A stretch of DNA of 64,000 nt from Nephrocerus scutellatus. Its lineage: Eukaryota > Arthropoda > Insecta > Diptera > Pipunculidae. Location: contig OX352765.1 in assembly GCA_947095585.1 (NCBI GenBank), positions 58,802,920 through 58,866,919 on the forward strand, written 5' to 3'. Of this stretch, positions 51,438-64,000 are shown piece after piece. How positions within the stretch are numbered: position 1 is the stretch's first letter; each line of letters begins with the position of its first letter. The notes below the pieces were generated by a model. That model was not told the origin of the DNA. It did not search any database and saw nothing but the letters and a program-made list of their open reading frames with translations. The position numbers and the translations under genes were made by a program.

Positions 51438-54400
51438 TATTTGATCATAAAATTAAAATCTTGCCCCACTATCAAACAAAAAACCTCCAAAAATTTATAA
51501 AATTGAATACCCACATTTTCCTTTAATTATGATTTGTCCCGTTAGGCTTGCTCTGATTGTCCAACATAGTACTAGCTTTTTTTAGCTTATGACACGAGCT
51601 TTCTAACGATGGGATCATAAAATACAAATCTTGCCCAACTATTAAACCAAAAACTTCCAAAAATATAAAAAATTTAGTACCTAAATTTTTTTTTAATTGC
51701 GATTAGTTCCGTTAGGCTTGCTCTGATTGTCCAACATAGTAACAGCCTTTTATATCTTATGGCACTAGCTTTCTAACGATGGGATCATAAAATACAAATC
51801 ATGCCCTACTATTAAACCAAAAACTTCCAACAATATAAAAAATTGAGTACCTAAACTTTTTTTAATTGCGATTAGTTCCGCTAGACTTGCTCTGATTGTC
51901 CAACATGGTAACAGCCTTTTATAACTCATGTTACTAGCTTTCTAACGATGGTAATACTTGATCATAAAACTCAAATGTTGCCCCACTATCAAATTAAAAC
52001 CTTTAACCATTTTTTTTAAATTTAGTACCCAATATTTTCTTTAATTGCGATAAGTCCCGTTAGACTTGTACTGATTGTCCAACATGTTACTAGCCTATCA
52101 TAGCCTATGACACGTGCATTATAATGGTGGTAATATTTGATCATATAATTAAAATCTCGCCTCACTATCAAACAAAAAACCTCCAACAATTTATAAAATT
52201 TAATACCCACATTTTTCTTTAATTACGATTAGTCCCGTTAGGCTTGCTCTGATTTTCCAACATAGTAATAGCCTTTCATAGCTTTTGACACGAGCTTTCT
52301 AATGATGGTATTACTTTATTATAAAATTTAAATCCTGCCCCACTAACAAATCAGAAACCTCCAACAATATATAAAATTTAGTACCCAACATTTTCGTTAA
52401 TTGCGATAAGTCCCGTTAGGCTTGCTCTGATTGTCCAACATAGTACTAGCCTTTTATAGCTTATGACACGAGCTTTCTAATGATGGTACTATTTAATAAT
52501 AAAATTTAAATCCTGCCCCACTAACAAATCAGAAACCTCTAACAATTTATAAAATTTAGTACCCAACATTTTCGTTAATTGCGATAAGTCCCGTTAGTCT
52601 TGCTCTGATTGTCCAACATGTTACTAGCCTTTAAAAGCTTATAACACGAGCTTTCCAACGATGGCAATACTTGATCATACATTGCAATTCTTGCCCCACT
52701 TTCAAACAAAAACCTCCCACAACTTATAAAATTTAGTACCCAACATTTTCTTTAATTGCGGTAACTCCCGTTAGATTTGCTCGAGTTGTCCAACATGTTA
52801 CTAGCCTTTCATAGCCTATGACACGTTCTTTCTAAAGGTGGTAATATTTGATCATAAAATTAAAATCATTCCCCACTATCAAAAAATTTTAAAATTTAAT
52901 ACCCACATTTTTCTTTAATTACGATTTGTCCCGTTAGGCTTGCTCTTTTTTTCCAACATATGGTATTATTTATCATAAAATTTAAATCCTGCACCACTAA
53001 CAAATCAGAAATCTCCAACAATTTATAAAATTTAGTACCCAACATTTTCGTTAGTTGCGATAATTTCCGTTAGGCTTGCTCTGATTGTCCAACATAGTAC
53101 TAGCCTTTTATAGCTTATGACCCGATATTTCCAATGATGGTAATATTTGATCATAAAATTCAAATCTTGCCCCACTATCACACAAAAAACCTCCAACAAT
53201 ATTTAGTACCCAAATTTTTCTTGAATTGCGAAAGTCCCGTTAGCTTGCTCAATAGTCCAACATAGTCTAGCCTTTTATAGCTTATGACACGAGCTTTCTA
53301 ATGATGGAATTATTTAATCATAACATTAAAATCCTACACCACTAACAAATCAGAAACCTCCAACAATTTTTAAAATTGAGTACCCAACATTTTCTTTAAT
53401 TGCGATAAGTCCCGGTAGGCTTGCCCTGATTGTCCAATATAGTACTAGCCTTTTATAGCTTTTATAATTGCATGATGGTAATATTTAATCATAAAATTTA
53501 AATACTGCCCCACTAACATATCAGAAACCTCCAACAATTTATAAAATGTTGTCCCCAACTTTTTATTTAATTACGTTAAGTACAGTTAGGCTTGTTCTTA
53601 TTGTCCAACATGTTACTAGCCTTTTAAAGTATATGACACGATCTTTCCAACGATGGTAATATTTGATAATAAAATTCAAATCTTACCCAACTATCAATTC
53701 AAAACAATTTTTAAAATTTAGTACCCAACATTTTATTTAATTGCGATAAGTCCCGTCAGGCTTGCTCTGATTGTCCAACATAGTACTATCGTTTTATAGC
53801 TTATGACACGAGCTTTCTAATGATGGAATTTTTTAATCATAAAATTTAAATCCTGCACCACTAACAAATCAGAAATCTCCAACAATTTATAACATTTAGT
53901 ACCCAACATTTTCGTTAATTGCGATAAGTCCCGTTAGGCTTGCTCTGATTGTCCATCATAGTACTAGCCTTTTATAGCTTATGACCCGATATTTCCAATG
54001 ATGGTAATATTTGATCATAAAATTCAAATCTTGCCCCACTATCAAACAAAAAACCTCCAACAATATTAAGTACCCAAATTTTTCTTGAATTGCGAAAGTC
54101 CCGTTAGCTTGCTAAATAAAATTCAAATCTTGCCCCACTATAAAAAAAAACCACCAACAATTTTTATATTTAGTACCCAATATTTTTTTTAATTGCGATA
54201 AGTCCCGTTAGGCTTGCTCTGATTTTCCAACATAGTACTAACCTTTTATAGCTTATGACACGAGTTTCTAATTATGGAATTATTTAATCATAAAATTTAA
54301 ATCCTACATTTTAGTTAATTGCGATAAGTCCCGTTAGGCTTGCTCTAATTTTCCATTATGTTACTAGCCTTTCATATCATATGACACGAGCTTTCTAATG

Positions 54401-56501
54401 ATGGTAATAGGTAATCATAAAATTTAAATCCTGCCCCACTAACATATCAGAAACCTACAACAATTCATTAAATTTTGTTCCCAAATTTTTCTTTAATTAC
54501 GTTAAATACCGTTAGGCTTGCTCTTATTGTCCATCATGTTACTAGCCTTTCATAGCTTATGACACGATCTTTCCAACGATGGTAATATTTGATCATAAAA
54601 TACAAATCTTGAACCACTATCAAATCAAAACCTTCAACAATATAAAAAATGTAGTACCCAACATTTTATTTAATTGCGATAAGTCCCGTCAGGCTTGCTC
54701 TGATTGTCCAACATAGTACTATCGTTTTATAGCTTATGACACGAGCTTTCTAATGATGGAATTTTTTAATCATAAAATTTAAATCCTGCACCACTAACAA
54801 TTCAGAAATCTCCAACAATATGTCACATTTAGTACCCAACATTTTCGTTAATTGCGATAAGTCCCGTTAGGCTTTCTCTGATTGTCCAACATAGTACTAG
54901 CCTTTTATAGCCTATGGCAAGATATTTCCAATGATGATAATATTTGATCATAAAATTCAAATCTTGCCCCACTATCAAACAAAAAACCTCCAACAATATT
55001 TAGTACCCAACATTTCCTTTAATTTCGATAAGTCCCGTTAGGCTTGTTCTGATTCTCCAACATAGTACTAGTTTTTTATAGCTTATGATACGAGCTTTCT
55101 AATGATGAAATAATTTAATCACAAAATTAAATCCTACACCACTTACAAATCAGAAACCTCCAACAACTTATAAAATTTTGTCCCCAAATGTTGCTTTAAT
55201 TACGTTAAGTACCTTTAGGCTTGCTCTTATTATCCATCATGTTGCCAGCCTTTTATAGCCTATGACACGATCTTTCCAACGATGGTAATATTTGATCATA
55301 AAATTCAAATCTTACCCCACTATCAAATCAAAACCTTCAACAATTTTTAAAATTTAGTATCCAACATTTTATTTAATTGCGATAAGTCCAGTTAGGCTTG
55401 CTCTAATTTTCCATTATGTTACTAGCCTTTTATATCATATGACACGCGCTTTCTAATGATGGTAATAGGTAATCATAAAATTTAAATCCTGCCCCACTAA
55501 CATATCAGAAACCTACAACAATTCATAAAACTTTGTTCCCAAATTTTTCTTTAATTACGTTAATTACCGTTAGGCTTGCTCTTATTGTCCATCATGTTAC
55601 TAGCCTTTTATAGCTTATGACACGATCTTTCCAACGATGGTAATATTTGATCATAAAATACAAATCTTGCCCCACTATCAAATCAAAACCTTCAACAATA
55701 TAAAAAATGTCGTACCCAACATTTTATTGAATTGCGATAAGTCCCGTTAGGCTTGCTCTGATTGTCCAACATAGTACTAGCCTTTTATAGCTTCTGATAC
55801 GAGCTTTCTAATGATGGAATTATTTAATCATAACATTAAAATCCTACACCACTAACAAATTTGAAACCTCCAACAATTTTTAAAATTTAGTACCCAACAT
55901 TTCCTTTAATTGCGATAAGTCCCGTTAGGCTTGCTCTGATTGTCCAACATAGTACTAGCCTTTTATAGCTTATGATTCGAGCTTTCTAACGATGGAATTA
56001 TTTAATCATAAAATTTAAATCTTGCACAACTTACAAATCAGAAACCACCAACAATTTTTAAAATTGAGTACCCAACATTTTCTTTAATTGTGATAAATCC
56101 CGTTAGATTTGCTCTAATATTCCAACATAGGACTAGCCTTTTATAGCTTATGACACGAGCATTCTAATGATGGAATTATTTAATCATAACATTAAAATCC
56201 TACACCACTAACAAATCAGAAACCTCCAACAATTTTTAAAATTTAGTACCCAACATTTCCTTTAATTGCGATAAGTCCCGTTAGGCTTGCTCTGATTGTC
56301 CAACATAGTACTAGCCTTTTATAGCTTATGATACGAGCTTTCTAATGATGGAATTATTTAATCATAAAATTTAAATCTTGCACAACTTACAAATCAGAAA
56401 CCACCAACAATTTTTAAAATTGAGTACCCAACATTTTCTTTAATTGCGATAAGTCCCGGTAGGCTTGCCCTGATTGTCCAATATAGTACTAGCCTTTTAT
56501 A

Positions 56502-57760
56502 GCTTTTATAATTGCATGATGGTAATATTTAATCATAAAATTTTAATACTGCCCCACTAACATATCAGAAACCTCCAACAATTTATAAAATGTTGTCCCC
56601 AACTTTTTATTTAATTACGTTAAGTACAGTTAGGCTTGTTCTTATTGTCCAACATGTTACTAGCCTTTTATAGTATATGACACGATCTTTCCAACGATGG
56701 TAATATTTGATAATAAAATTCAAATCTTACCCAACTATCAATTCAAAACAATTTTTAAAATTTAGTACCCAACATTTCCTTTAATTGCGATAAGTCCCGT
56801 TAGGCTTGCTCTGATTGTCCAACATAGTACTAGCCTTTTATAGCTTATGATACGAGCTTTCTAATGATGCAATTATTTAATCATAAAATTTAAATCTTGC
56901 ACAACTTACAAATCAGAAACCACCAACAATTTTTAAAATTGAGTACCCAACATTTTCTTTAATTGCGATAAGTCCCGGTAGGCTTGCCCTGATTGTCCAA
57001 TATAGTACTAGCCTTTTATAGCTTTTATAATTGCATGATGGTAATATTTAATCATAAAATTTTAATACTGCCCCACTAACATATCAGAAACCTCCAACAA
57101 TTTATAAAATGTTGTCCCCAACTTTTTATTTAATTACGTTAAGTACAGTTAGGATTGTTCTTATTGTCCAACATGTTACTAGCATTTTATAGTATATATA
57201 TGACACGATCTTTCCAACGATGGTAATATTTGATAATAAAATTCAAATCTTACCCAACTATCAATTCAAAACAATTTTTAAAATTTAGTACCCAACATTT
57301 TATTTAATTGCGATAAGTCCCGTTAGGCTTGCTCTGATTGTCCAACATAGTACTAGCCTTTTATAGCTTATGATACGAGCTTTCTAATGATGGAATTATT
57401 TAATCATAACATTAAAATCCTACACCACTAACAAATTAGAAACCTCCAACAATTTTTAAAATTTAGTACCCAACATTTCCTTTAATTGCGATAAGTCCCG
57501 TTAGGCTTGCTCTGATTGTCCAACATAGTACTAGCCTTTTATAGCTTATGATACGAGCTTTCTAATGATGGAATTATTTAATCATAAAATTTAAATCTTG
57601 CACAACTTACAAATCAGAAACCACCAACAATTTTTAAAATTGAGTACCGAACATTTTCTTTAATTGCGATAAGTCCCGGTAGGCTTGCCCTGATTGTCCA
57701 ATATAGTACTAGCCTTTTATAGCTTTTATAATTGCATGATGGTAATATTTAATCATAAAA
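56502..57760. repeat. Smaller higher-order satellite blocks (519 and 701 bp)
   Basis: The rare variant GCTTTTATAATTGCATGATGG occurs at 56502, 57021 and 57722, and once at ~53455. Intervals of 519 and 701 bp are about three and four monomers, so there is a second, shorter and less regular higher-order pattern to the left of the 2.93-kb units. Confidence 0.7.
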
Positions 57761-57834
57761 TTTTAATCCTGCCCCACTAACATATCAGAAACCTCCTACA
57801 ATTTATAAAATGTTGTACCCAACTTTTTATTTAA

Positions 57835-60767
57835 TTACGTTAAGTACAGTTAGGCTTGTTCTTATTGTCCAACATGTTACTAGCCTTTTATAGTATATGA
57901 CACGATCTTTCCAACGATGGTAATATTTGATAATAAAATTCAAATCTTACCCAACTATCAATTCAAAACAATTTTTAAAATTTAGTACCCAACATTTTCA
58001 TTAATTGCGATAAGTCCCGTTAGGCTTGCTCTGATTGTCCAACATATTACTAGCCTTTTATAGCTTATGATACGAGCTTTCTAATGGTGGAATTATTTAA
58101 TCATAAAATTTAAATCTTGCACAACTTACAAATCAGAAACCACCAACAATTATTAAAATTGAGTACCCAACATTTTCTTTAATTGCGATAAGTCCCATTA
58201 GGCTTGCCCTGATTGTCCAATATAGTACTAGCCTTTTATAGCTTATGACACGAAATTTCTAATGAAGGTATTATTTAAACATAAAATTTAAATCCTGCCT
58301 CACTAACAAATCAAAATCTTCAACAATTTTAAAATTTAGTACCCAACATTTTAGTTAATTGCGATAAGTCCAGTTAGGCTTGCTCTAATTTTCCATTATG
58401 TTACTAGCCTTTCATATCATATGACACGAGCTTTCTAATGATGGTAATAGGTAATCATAAAATTTAAATCCTGCCCCACTAACATATCAGAAACCTACAA
58501 CAATTCATAAAATTTTGTTCCCAAATTTTTCTTTAATTACGTTAAGTACCGTTAAGCTTGCTCTGCTTGTCAATATGTTACTAGCCTTTCATAGCTTATG
58601 ACACGAGCTTTCTAATGATGGTAATATTTAATCATAAAATTTAAATCCTTTTCAAAAAAATCAGAAACCTTAAACAAAATAAAAAATTGAGTACCTATAT
58701 TTTTCTTTAATTGCGATAAATCCCGTTAGATTTGCTCTAATTGTCCAACATAGTACTAGCCTTTTATAGCTTATGACCCGATATTTCCAATGATGGTAAT
58801 ATTTGATCATAAAATTCAAATCTTGCCCCACTATCAAACAAAAAACCTTATGACATGATGGTAATATTTAATCATAAAATTTAAATCCTGCCCCACTATC
58901 AAATCAAAAACTTCAACAATATGAAAAATGTAGTACCCAACATTTTATTTAATTGCGATAAGTCCCGTCAGGCTTGCTCTGATTGTCCAACATAGTACTA
59001 TCGTTTTATAGCTTATGACACGAGCTTTCTAATGATGGAATTTTTTAATCATAAAATTTAAATCCTGCACCACTAACAAATCAGAAATCTCCAACAATTT
59101 ATAACATTTAGTACCCAACATTTTCGTTAATTGCGATAAGTCCCGTCAGGCTTGCTCTGATTGTCCAACATAGTACTAGCCTTTTATAGCTTATGACTCG
59201 ATATTTCCAATGATGGTAATATTTGATCATAAAATTCAAATCTTGCCCCACTATCAAACAAAAAACCTCCAACAATATTTAGTACCCAAATTTTTCTTGA
59301 ATTGCGAAAGTCCCGTTAGCTTGCTCAATAAAATTCAAATCTTGCCCCACTTTAAAAAAAAACCACCAACAATTTTTATATTTAGTACCCAATATTTTTT
59401 TTAATTGCGATAAGTCCCGTTAGGCTTGCTCTGATATTCCAACATAGTACTAACCTTTTATAGCTTATGACACGAGTTTCTAATTATGGAATTATTTAAT
59501 CATACAATTTAAATCCTACATTTTTGTTAATTGCGATAAGTCCCGTTAGGCTTGCTCTAATTTTCCATTATGTTACTAGCCTTTCATATCATATGACACG
59601 AGCTTTCTAATGATGGTAATAGGTAATCATAAAATTTAAATCCTGCCCCACTAACATATCAGAAACCTACAACAATTCATAAAATTTTGTTCCCAAATTT
59701 TTATTTAATTACGTTAAATACCGTTAGGCTTGCTCTTATTGTCCATCATGTTACTAGCCTTTTATAGCTTATAACACGATCTTTCCAACGATGGTAATAT
59801 TTGTTCATAAAATACAAATCTTGAACCACTATCAAATCAAAACCTTCAACAATATAAAAAATGTAGTACCCAACATTTTATTTAATTGCGATAAGTCCCG
59901 TCGGGCTTGCTCTGATTGTCCAACATAGTACTAGCCTTTTATAGCTTATGACACGATCTTTCCAACGATGGTAATATTTGATCATAAAATACAAATCTTG
60001 CCCCACTATCAAATCAAAATCTTCAACAATTTTTAAAATTTAGTACCCAACATTTTAGTTAATTGCGATAAATCCCGTTAGATTTGCTCAAATCGTCCAA
60101 AATAGTACTAGCCTTTTATAGCTTATGACACGAGCTTTCTTATGATGGTAATATTTAATCATAAAATTTAAATCCTGCCCCACTATCAAATCAAAACCTT
60201 CAACATTATAAAAAATGTAGTACCCAACATTTTATTTAATTGCGATAAGTCCCGTCAGGCTTGCTCTGATTGTCCAACATAGTACTATCGTTTTATAGCA
60301 TATGACACGAGCTTTCTAATGATGGAATTTTTTAATCATAAAATTTAAATCCTGCACCACTAACAATTCAGAAATCTCCAACAATATATCACATTTAGTA
60401 CCCAACATTTTCGTTAATTGCGATAAGTCCCGTTAGGCTTTCTCTGATTGTCCAACATAGTACTAGCCTTTTATAGCCTATGACAAGATATTTCCAATGA
60501 TGATAATATTTGATCATAAAATTCAAATCTTGCAACAATATCAAACAAAAAACCTCCAACAATATTTAGTACCCAACATTTCCTTTAATTGCGATAAGTC
60601 CCGTTAGACTTGTTCTGATTGTCCAACATAGTACTAGCCTTTTATAGCTTATGATACGAGCTTTCTAATGATGAAATTATTTAATCATAAAAATTAAATC
60701 CTACACCACTTACAAATCAGAAACCCCCAACAATTTATAAAATTTTGTCCCCAAATGTTGCTTTAAT
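57835..60767. repeat. Satellite higher-order unit, ~2.93 kb, copy 1
   Basis: Variant monomers recur in the same order 2932-2933 bp later, for example CAACATATTACTAG at 58040 and 60972, and TTCAAAAAAATCAGAAACC at 58651 and 61584. The unit is about 16-17 monomers. The left boundary is set where homology to 60767 stops. Confidence 0.8.
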
Positions 60768-62925
60768 TACGTTAAGTACAGTTAGGCTTGTTCTTATTGT
60801 CCAACATCTTACTAGCCTTTTATAGTATATGACACGATCTTTCCAACGATGGTAATATTTGATAATAAAATTCAAATCTTACCCAACTATCAACTCAAAA
60901 CAATTTTTAAAATTTAGTACCCAACATTTTCTTTAATTGCGATAAGTCCCGTTAGGCTTGCTCTGATTGTCCAACATATTACTAGCCTTTTATAGCTTAT
61001 GATACGAGCTTTCTAATGGTGGAATTATTTAATCATAAAATTTAAATCTTGCACAACTTACAAATCAGAAACCACCAACAATTATTAAAATTGAGTACCC
61101 AACATTTTCTTTAATTGCGATAAGTCCCATTAGGCTTGCCCTGATTGTCCAATATAGTACTAGCCTTTTATAGCTTATGACACGAAATTTCTAATGAAGG
61201 TATTATTTAAACAAAAAATTTAAATCCTGCCTTACTAACAAATCAAAATCTTCAACAATTTTAAAATTTAGTACCCAACATTTTAGTTAATTGCGATAAG
61301 TCCAGTTAGGCTTGCTCTAATTTTCCATTATGTTACTAGCCTTTCATATCATATGACACGAGCTTTCTAATGATGGTAATAGGTAATCATAAAATTTAAA
61401 TCCTGCCCCACTAACATATCAGAAACCTACAACAATTCATAAAATTTTGTTCCCAAATTTTTCTTTAATTACGTTAAGTACCGTTAAGCTTGCTCTGCTT
61501 GTCCAATATGTTACTAGCCTTTCATAGCTTATGACACGAGCTTTCTAATGATGGTAATATTTAATCATAAAATTTAAATCCTTTTCAAAAAAATCAGAAA
61601 CCTTAAACAAAATAAAAAATTGAGTACCTATATTTTTCTTTAATTGCGATAAATCCCGTTAGATTTGCTCTAATTGTCCAACATAGTACTAGCCTTTTAT
61701 AGCTTATGACCCGATATTTCCAATGATGGTAATATTTGATCATAAAATTCAAATCTTGCCCCACTATCAAACAAAAAACCTTATGACATGATGGTAATAT
61801 TTAATCATAAAATTTAAATCCTGCCCCACTATCAAATCAAAAACTTCAACAATATGAAAAATGTAGTACCCAACATTTTATTTAATTGCGATAAGTCCCG
61901 TCAGGCTTGCTCTGATTGTCCAACATAGTACTATCGTTTTATAGCTTATGACACGAGCTTTCTAATGATGGAATTTTTTAATCATAAAATTTAAATCCTG
62001 CACCACTAACAAATCAGAAATCTCCAACAATTTATAACATTTAGTACCCAACATTTTCGTTAATTGCGATAAGTCCCGTCAGGCTTGCTCTGATTGTCCA
62101 ACATAGTACTAGCCTTTTATAGCTTATGACTCGATATTTCCAATGATGGTAATATTTGATCATAAAATTCAAATCTTGCCACACTATCAAACAAAAAACC
62201 TCCAACAATATTTAGTACCCAAATTTTTCTTGAATTGCGAAAGTCCCGTTAGCTTGCTCAATAAAATTCAAATCTTGCCCCACTATAAAAAAAAAACCAC
62301 AAACAATTTTTATATTTAGTACCCAATATTTTTTTTAATTGCGATAAGTCCCGTTAGGCTTGCTCTGATATTCCAACATAGTACTAACCTTTTATAGCTT
62401 ATGACACGAGTTTCTAATTATGGAATTATTTAATCATAAAATTTAAATCCTACATTTTTGTTAATTGCGATAAGTCCCGTTAGGCTTGCTCTAATTTTCC
62501 ATTATGTTACTAGCCTTTCATATCATATGACACGAGCTTTCTAATGATGGTAATAGGTAATCATAAAATTTAAATCCTGCCCCACTAACATATCAGAAAC
62601 CTACAACAATTCATAAAATTTTGTTCCCAAATTTTTATTTAATTACGTTAAATACCGTTAGGCTTGCTCTTATTGTCCATCATGTTACTAGCCTTTTATA
62701 GCTTATAACACGATCTTTCCAACGATGGTAATATTTGATCATAAAATACAAATCTTGAACCACTATCAAATCAAAACCTTCAACAATATAAAAAATGTAG
62801 TACCCAACATTTTATTTAATTGCGATAAGTCCCGTCAGGCTTGCTCTGATTGTCCAACATAGTACTAGCCTTTTATAGCTTATGACACGATCTTTCCAAC
62901 GATGGTAATATTTGATCATAAAATA
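60768..62925. repeat. Satellite higher-order unit, copy 2 (shortened)
   Basis: Follows copy 1 in the same monomer order but stops short at ~62925, where sequence jumps back to the text found at 61221 (offset 1705). Confidence 0.75.
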
Positions 62926-64000
62926 CAAATCCTGCCTTACTAACAAATCAAAATCTTCAACAATTTTAAAATTTAGTACCCAACATTTTAGTTAATTGCG
63001 ATAAGTCCAGTTAGATTTGCTCTAATTGTCCAAAATAGTACTAGCCTTTCATATCATATGACACGAGCTTTCTAATGATGGTAATAGGTAATCATAAAAT
63101 TTAAATCCTGCCCCACTAACATATCAGAAACCTACAACAATTCATAAAATTTTGTTCCCAAATTTTTCTTTAATTACGTTAAGTACCGTTAAGCTTGCTC
63201 TGCTTGTCCAATATGTTACTAGCCTTTCATAGCTTATGACACGAGCTTTCTAATGATGGTAATATTTAATCATAAAATTTAAATCCTTTTCAAAAAAATC
63301 AGAAACCTTAAACAAAATAAAAAATTGAGTACCTATATTTTTCTTTAATTGCGATAAATCCCGTTAGATTTGCTCTAATTGTCCAACATAGTACTAGCCT
63401 TTTATAGCTTATGACCCGATATTTCCAATGATGGTAATATTTGATCATAAAATTCAAATCTTGCCCCACTATCAAACAAAAAACCTTATGACATGATGGT
63501 AATATTTAATCATAAAATTTAAATCCTGCCCCACTATCAAATCAAAAACTTCAACAATATGAAAAATGTAGTACCCAACATTTTATTTAATTGCGATAAG
63601 TCCCGTCAGGCTTGCTCTGATTGTCCAACATAGTACTATCGTTTTATAGCTTATGACACGAGCTTTCTAATGATGGAATTTTTTAATCATAAAATTTAAA
63701 TCCTGCACCACTAACAAATCAGAAATCTCCAACAATTTATAACATTTAGTACCCAACATTTTCGTTAATTGCGATAAGTCCCGTCAGGCTTGCTCTGATT
63801 GTCCAACATAGTACTAGCCTTTTATAGCTTATGACTCGATATTTCCAATGATGGTAATATTTGATCATAAAATTCAAATCTTGCCACACTATCAAACAAA
63901 AAACCTCCAACAATATTTAGTACCCAAATTTTTCTTGAATTGCGAAAGTCCCGTTAGCTTGCTCAATAAAATTCAAATCTTGCCCCACTATAAAAAAAAA
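62926..64000. repeat. Satellite higher-order unit, copy 3 (partial)
   Basis: Matches 61221 onward at an offset of 1705 bp and runs off the window end. It is almost identical to copies 1 and 2 over the shared part. Confidence 0.75.

Larger units (their letters stand above)
51438..64000. repeat. ~177-bp satellite array, about 70 monomers, to window end
   Basis: AT-rich monomers of 177-178 bp (for example starts at 52258, 52436, 52614 and 52791 by the CAACATxxTACTAGCC box). Conserved boxes are GCGATAAGTCCCGTTAGGCTTG, TTATGACACGAGCTTTC, ATCATAAAATT and CCTCCAACAAT. Monomers are diverged from one another and some are shortened (near 52930, 53200 and 54090). No transposon or gene interrupts the array. 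Array length and monomer size fit a pericentromeric or centromeric satellite, but nothing here shows centromere function. Confidence 0.93.

Noticed and set aside
51438..64000. CENP-B box in the 177-bp satellite
   Set aside because: TCCCGTTAGGCTTGCTC matches the reverse-complement box only at the CCCG core; the other essential positions differ.

Overview
The window looks like heterochromatin from an arthropod, most likely an insect. It is AT-rich, made almost entirely of satellite arrays and dead or dying transposons, and shows no recognisable host protein gene, rRNA or tRNA gene, bacterial operon or CRISPR array. The element families point the same way: a Ty3/Gypsy element primed by tRNA-Lys, gypsy/17.6-type (errantivirus-like) gag-pol-env remnants, piggyBac relics and an IS630/Tc1-like transposase. 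I cannot name the species.

Layout. 1-8392: a tandem array of a ~2.8 kb unit (two full and two partial copies), each unit carrying a degenerate TTTAGR hexamer block. 8393-8721: a small terminal-inverted-repeat element with a TA target. 8722-13946: a second satellite (subunits ~170-240 bp) organised partly into a 783-786 bp higher-order unit that has captured half of that small element, with an AT-rich interruption near 12.37-12.61 kb. 13947-24200: a nest of piggyBac fragments, internally deleted gypsy-type gag/pol/env fragments, LTR-like segments and a local duplication. 24490-25190: an IS630/Tc1-like transposase relic whose 3' end continues at 48597, on the far side of a large insertion. 48667-51437: more gypsy-type fragments, mostly on the minus strand. 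51438-64000: about 70 monomers of a ~177 bp satellite with higher-order structure of ~2.93 kb.

The centrepiece is 25191-48592: a Ty3/Gypsy element arranged LTR-internal-LTR-internal-LTR, with 3.0 kb LTRs and two 7.2 kb internal regions that appear identical. The whole array is flanked by one 4-bp duplication (AGCC). The middle LTR matches LTR3 for its first ~70 bp and LTR1 afterwards, which is what unequal crossing-over between the two LTRs of a single insertion would leave. Each internal region has a tRNA-Lys primer binding site, a gag ORF whose N-terminus is a complete C3H2C3 RING-H2 finger and whose C-terminus has a zinc knuckle, and a pol with protease, RT, RNase H and a full HHCC/DDE integrase. 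Pol is damaged: a frame break at the gag-pol junction, an in-frame TGA before RNase H, and an 850-bp internal duplication of RT/RNase H whose second copy has YLND in place of YLDD. The damage is shared by both internal regions, so it predates the tandem duplication.

The most unusual items are the RING finger fused to Gag, the readable crossover in the three-LTR array, a palindromic kappaB-like site kept in all three LTRs, the repeated env-to-gag junction in gypsy-type fragments, and the nested higher-order satellites. All comparisons were made by eye; no alignment or database search was run.
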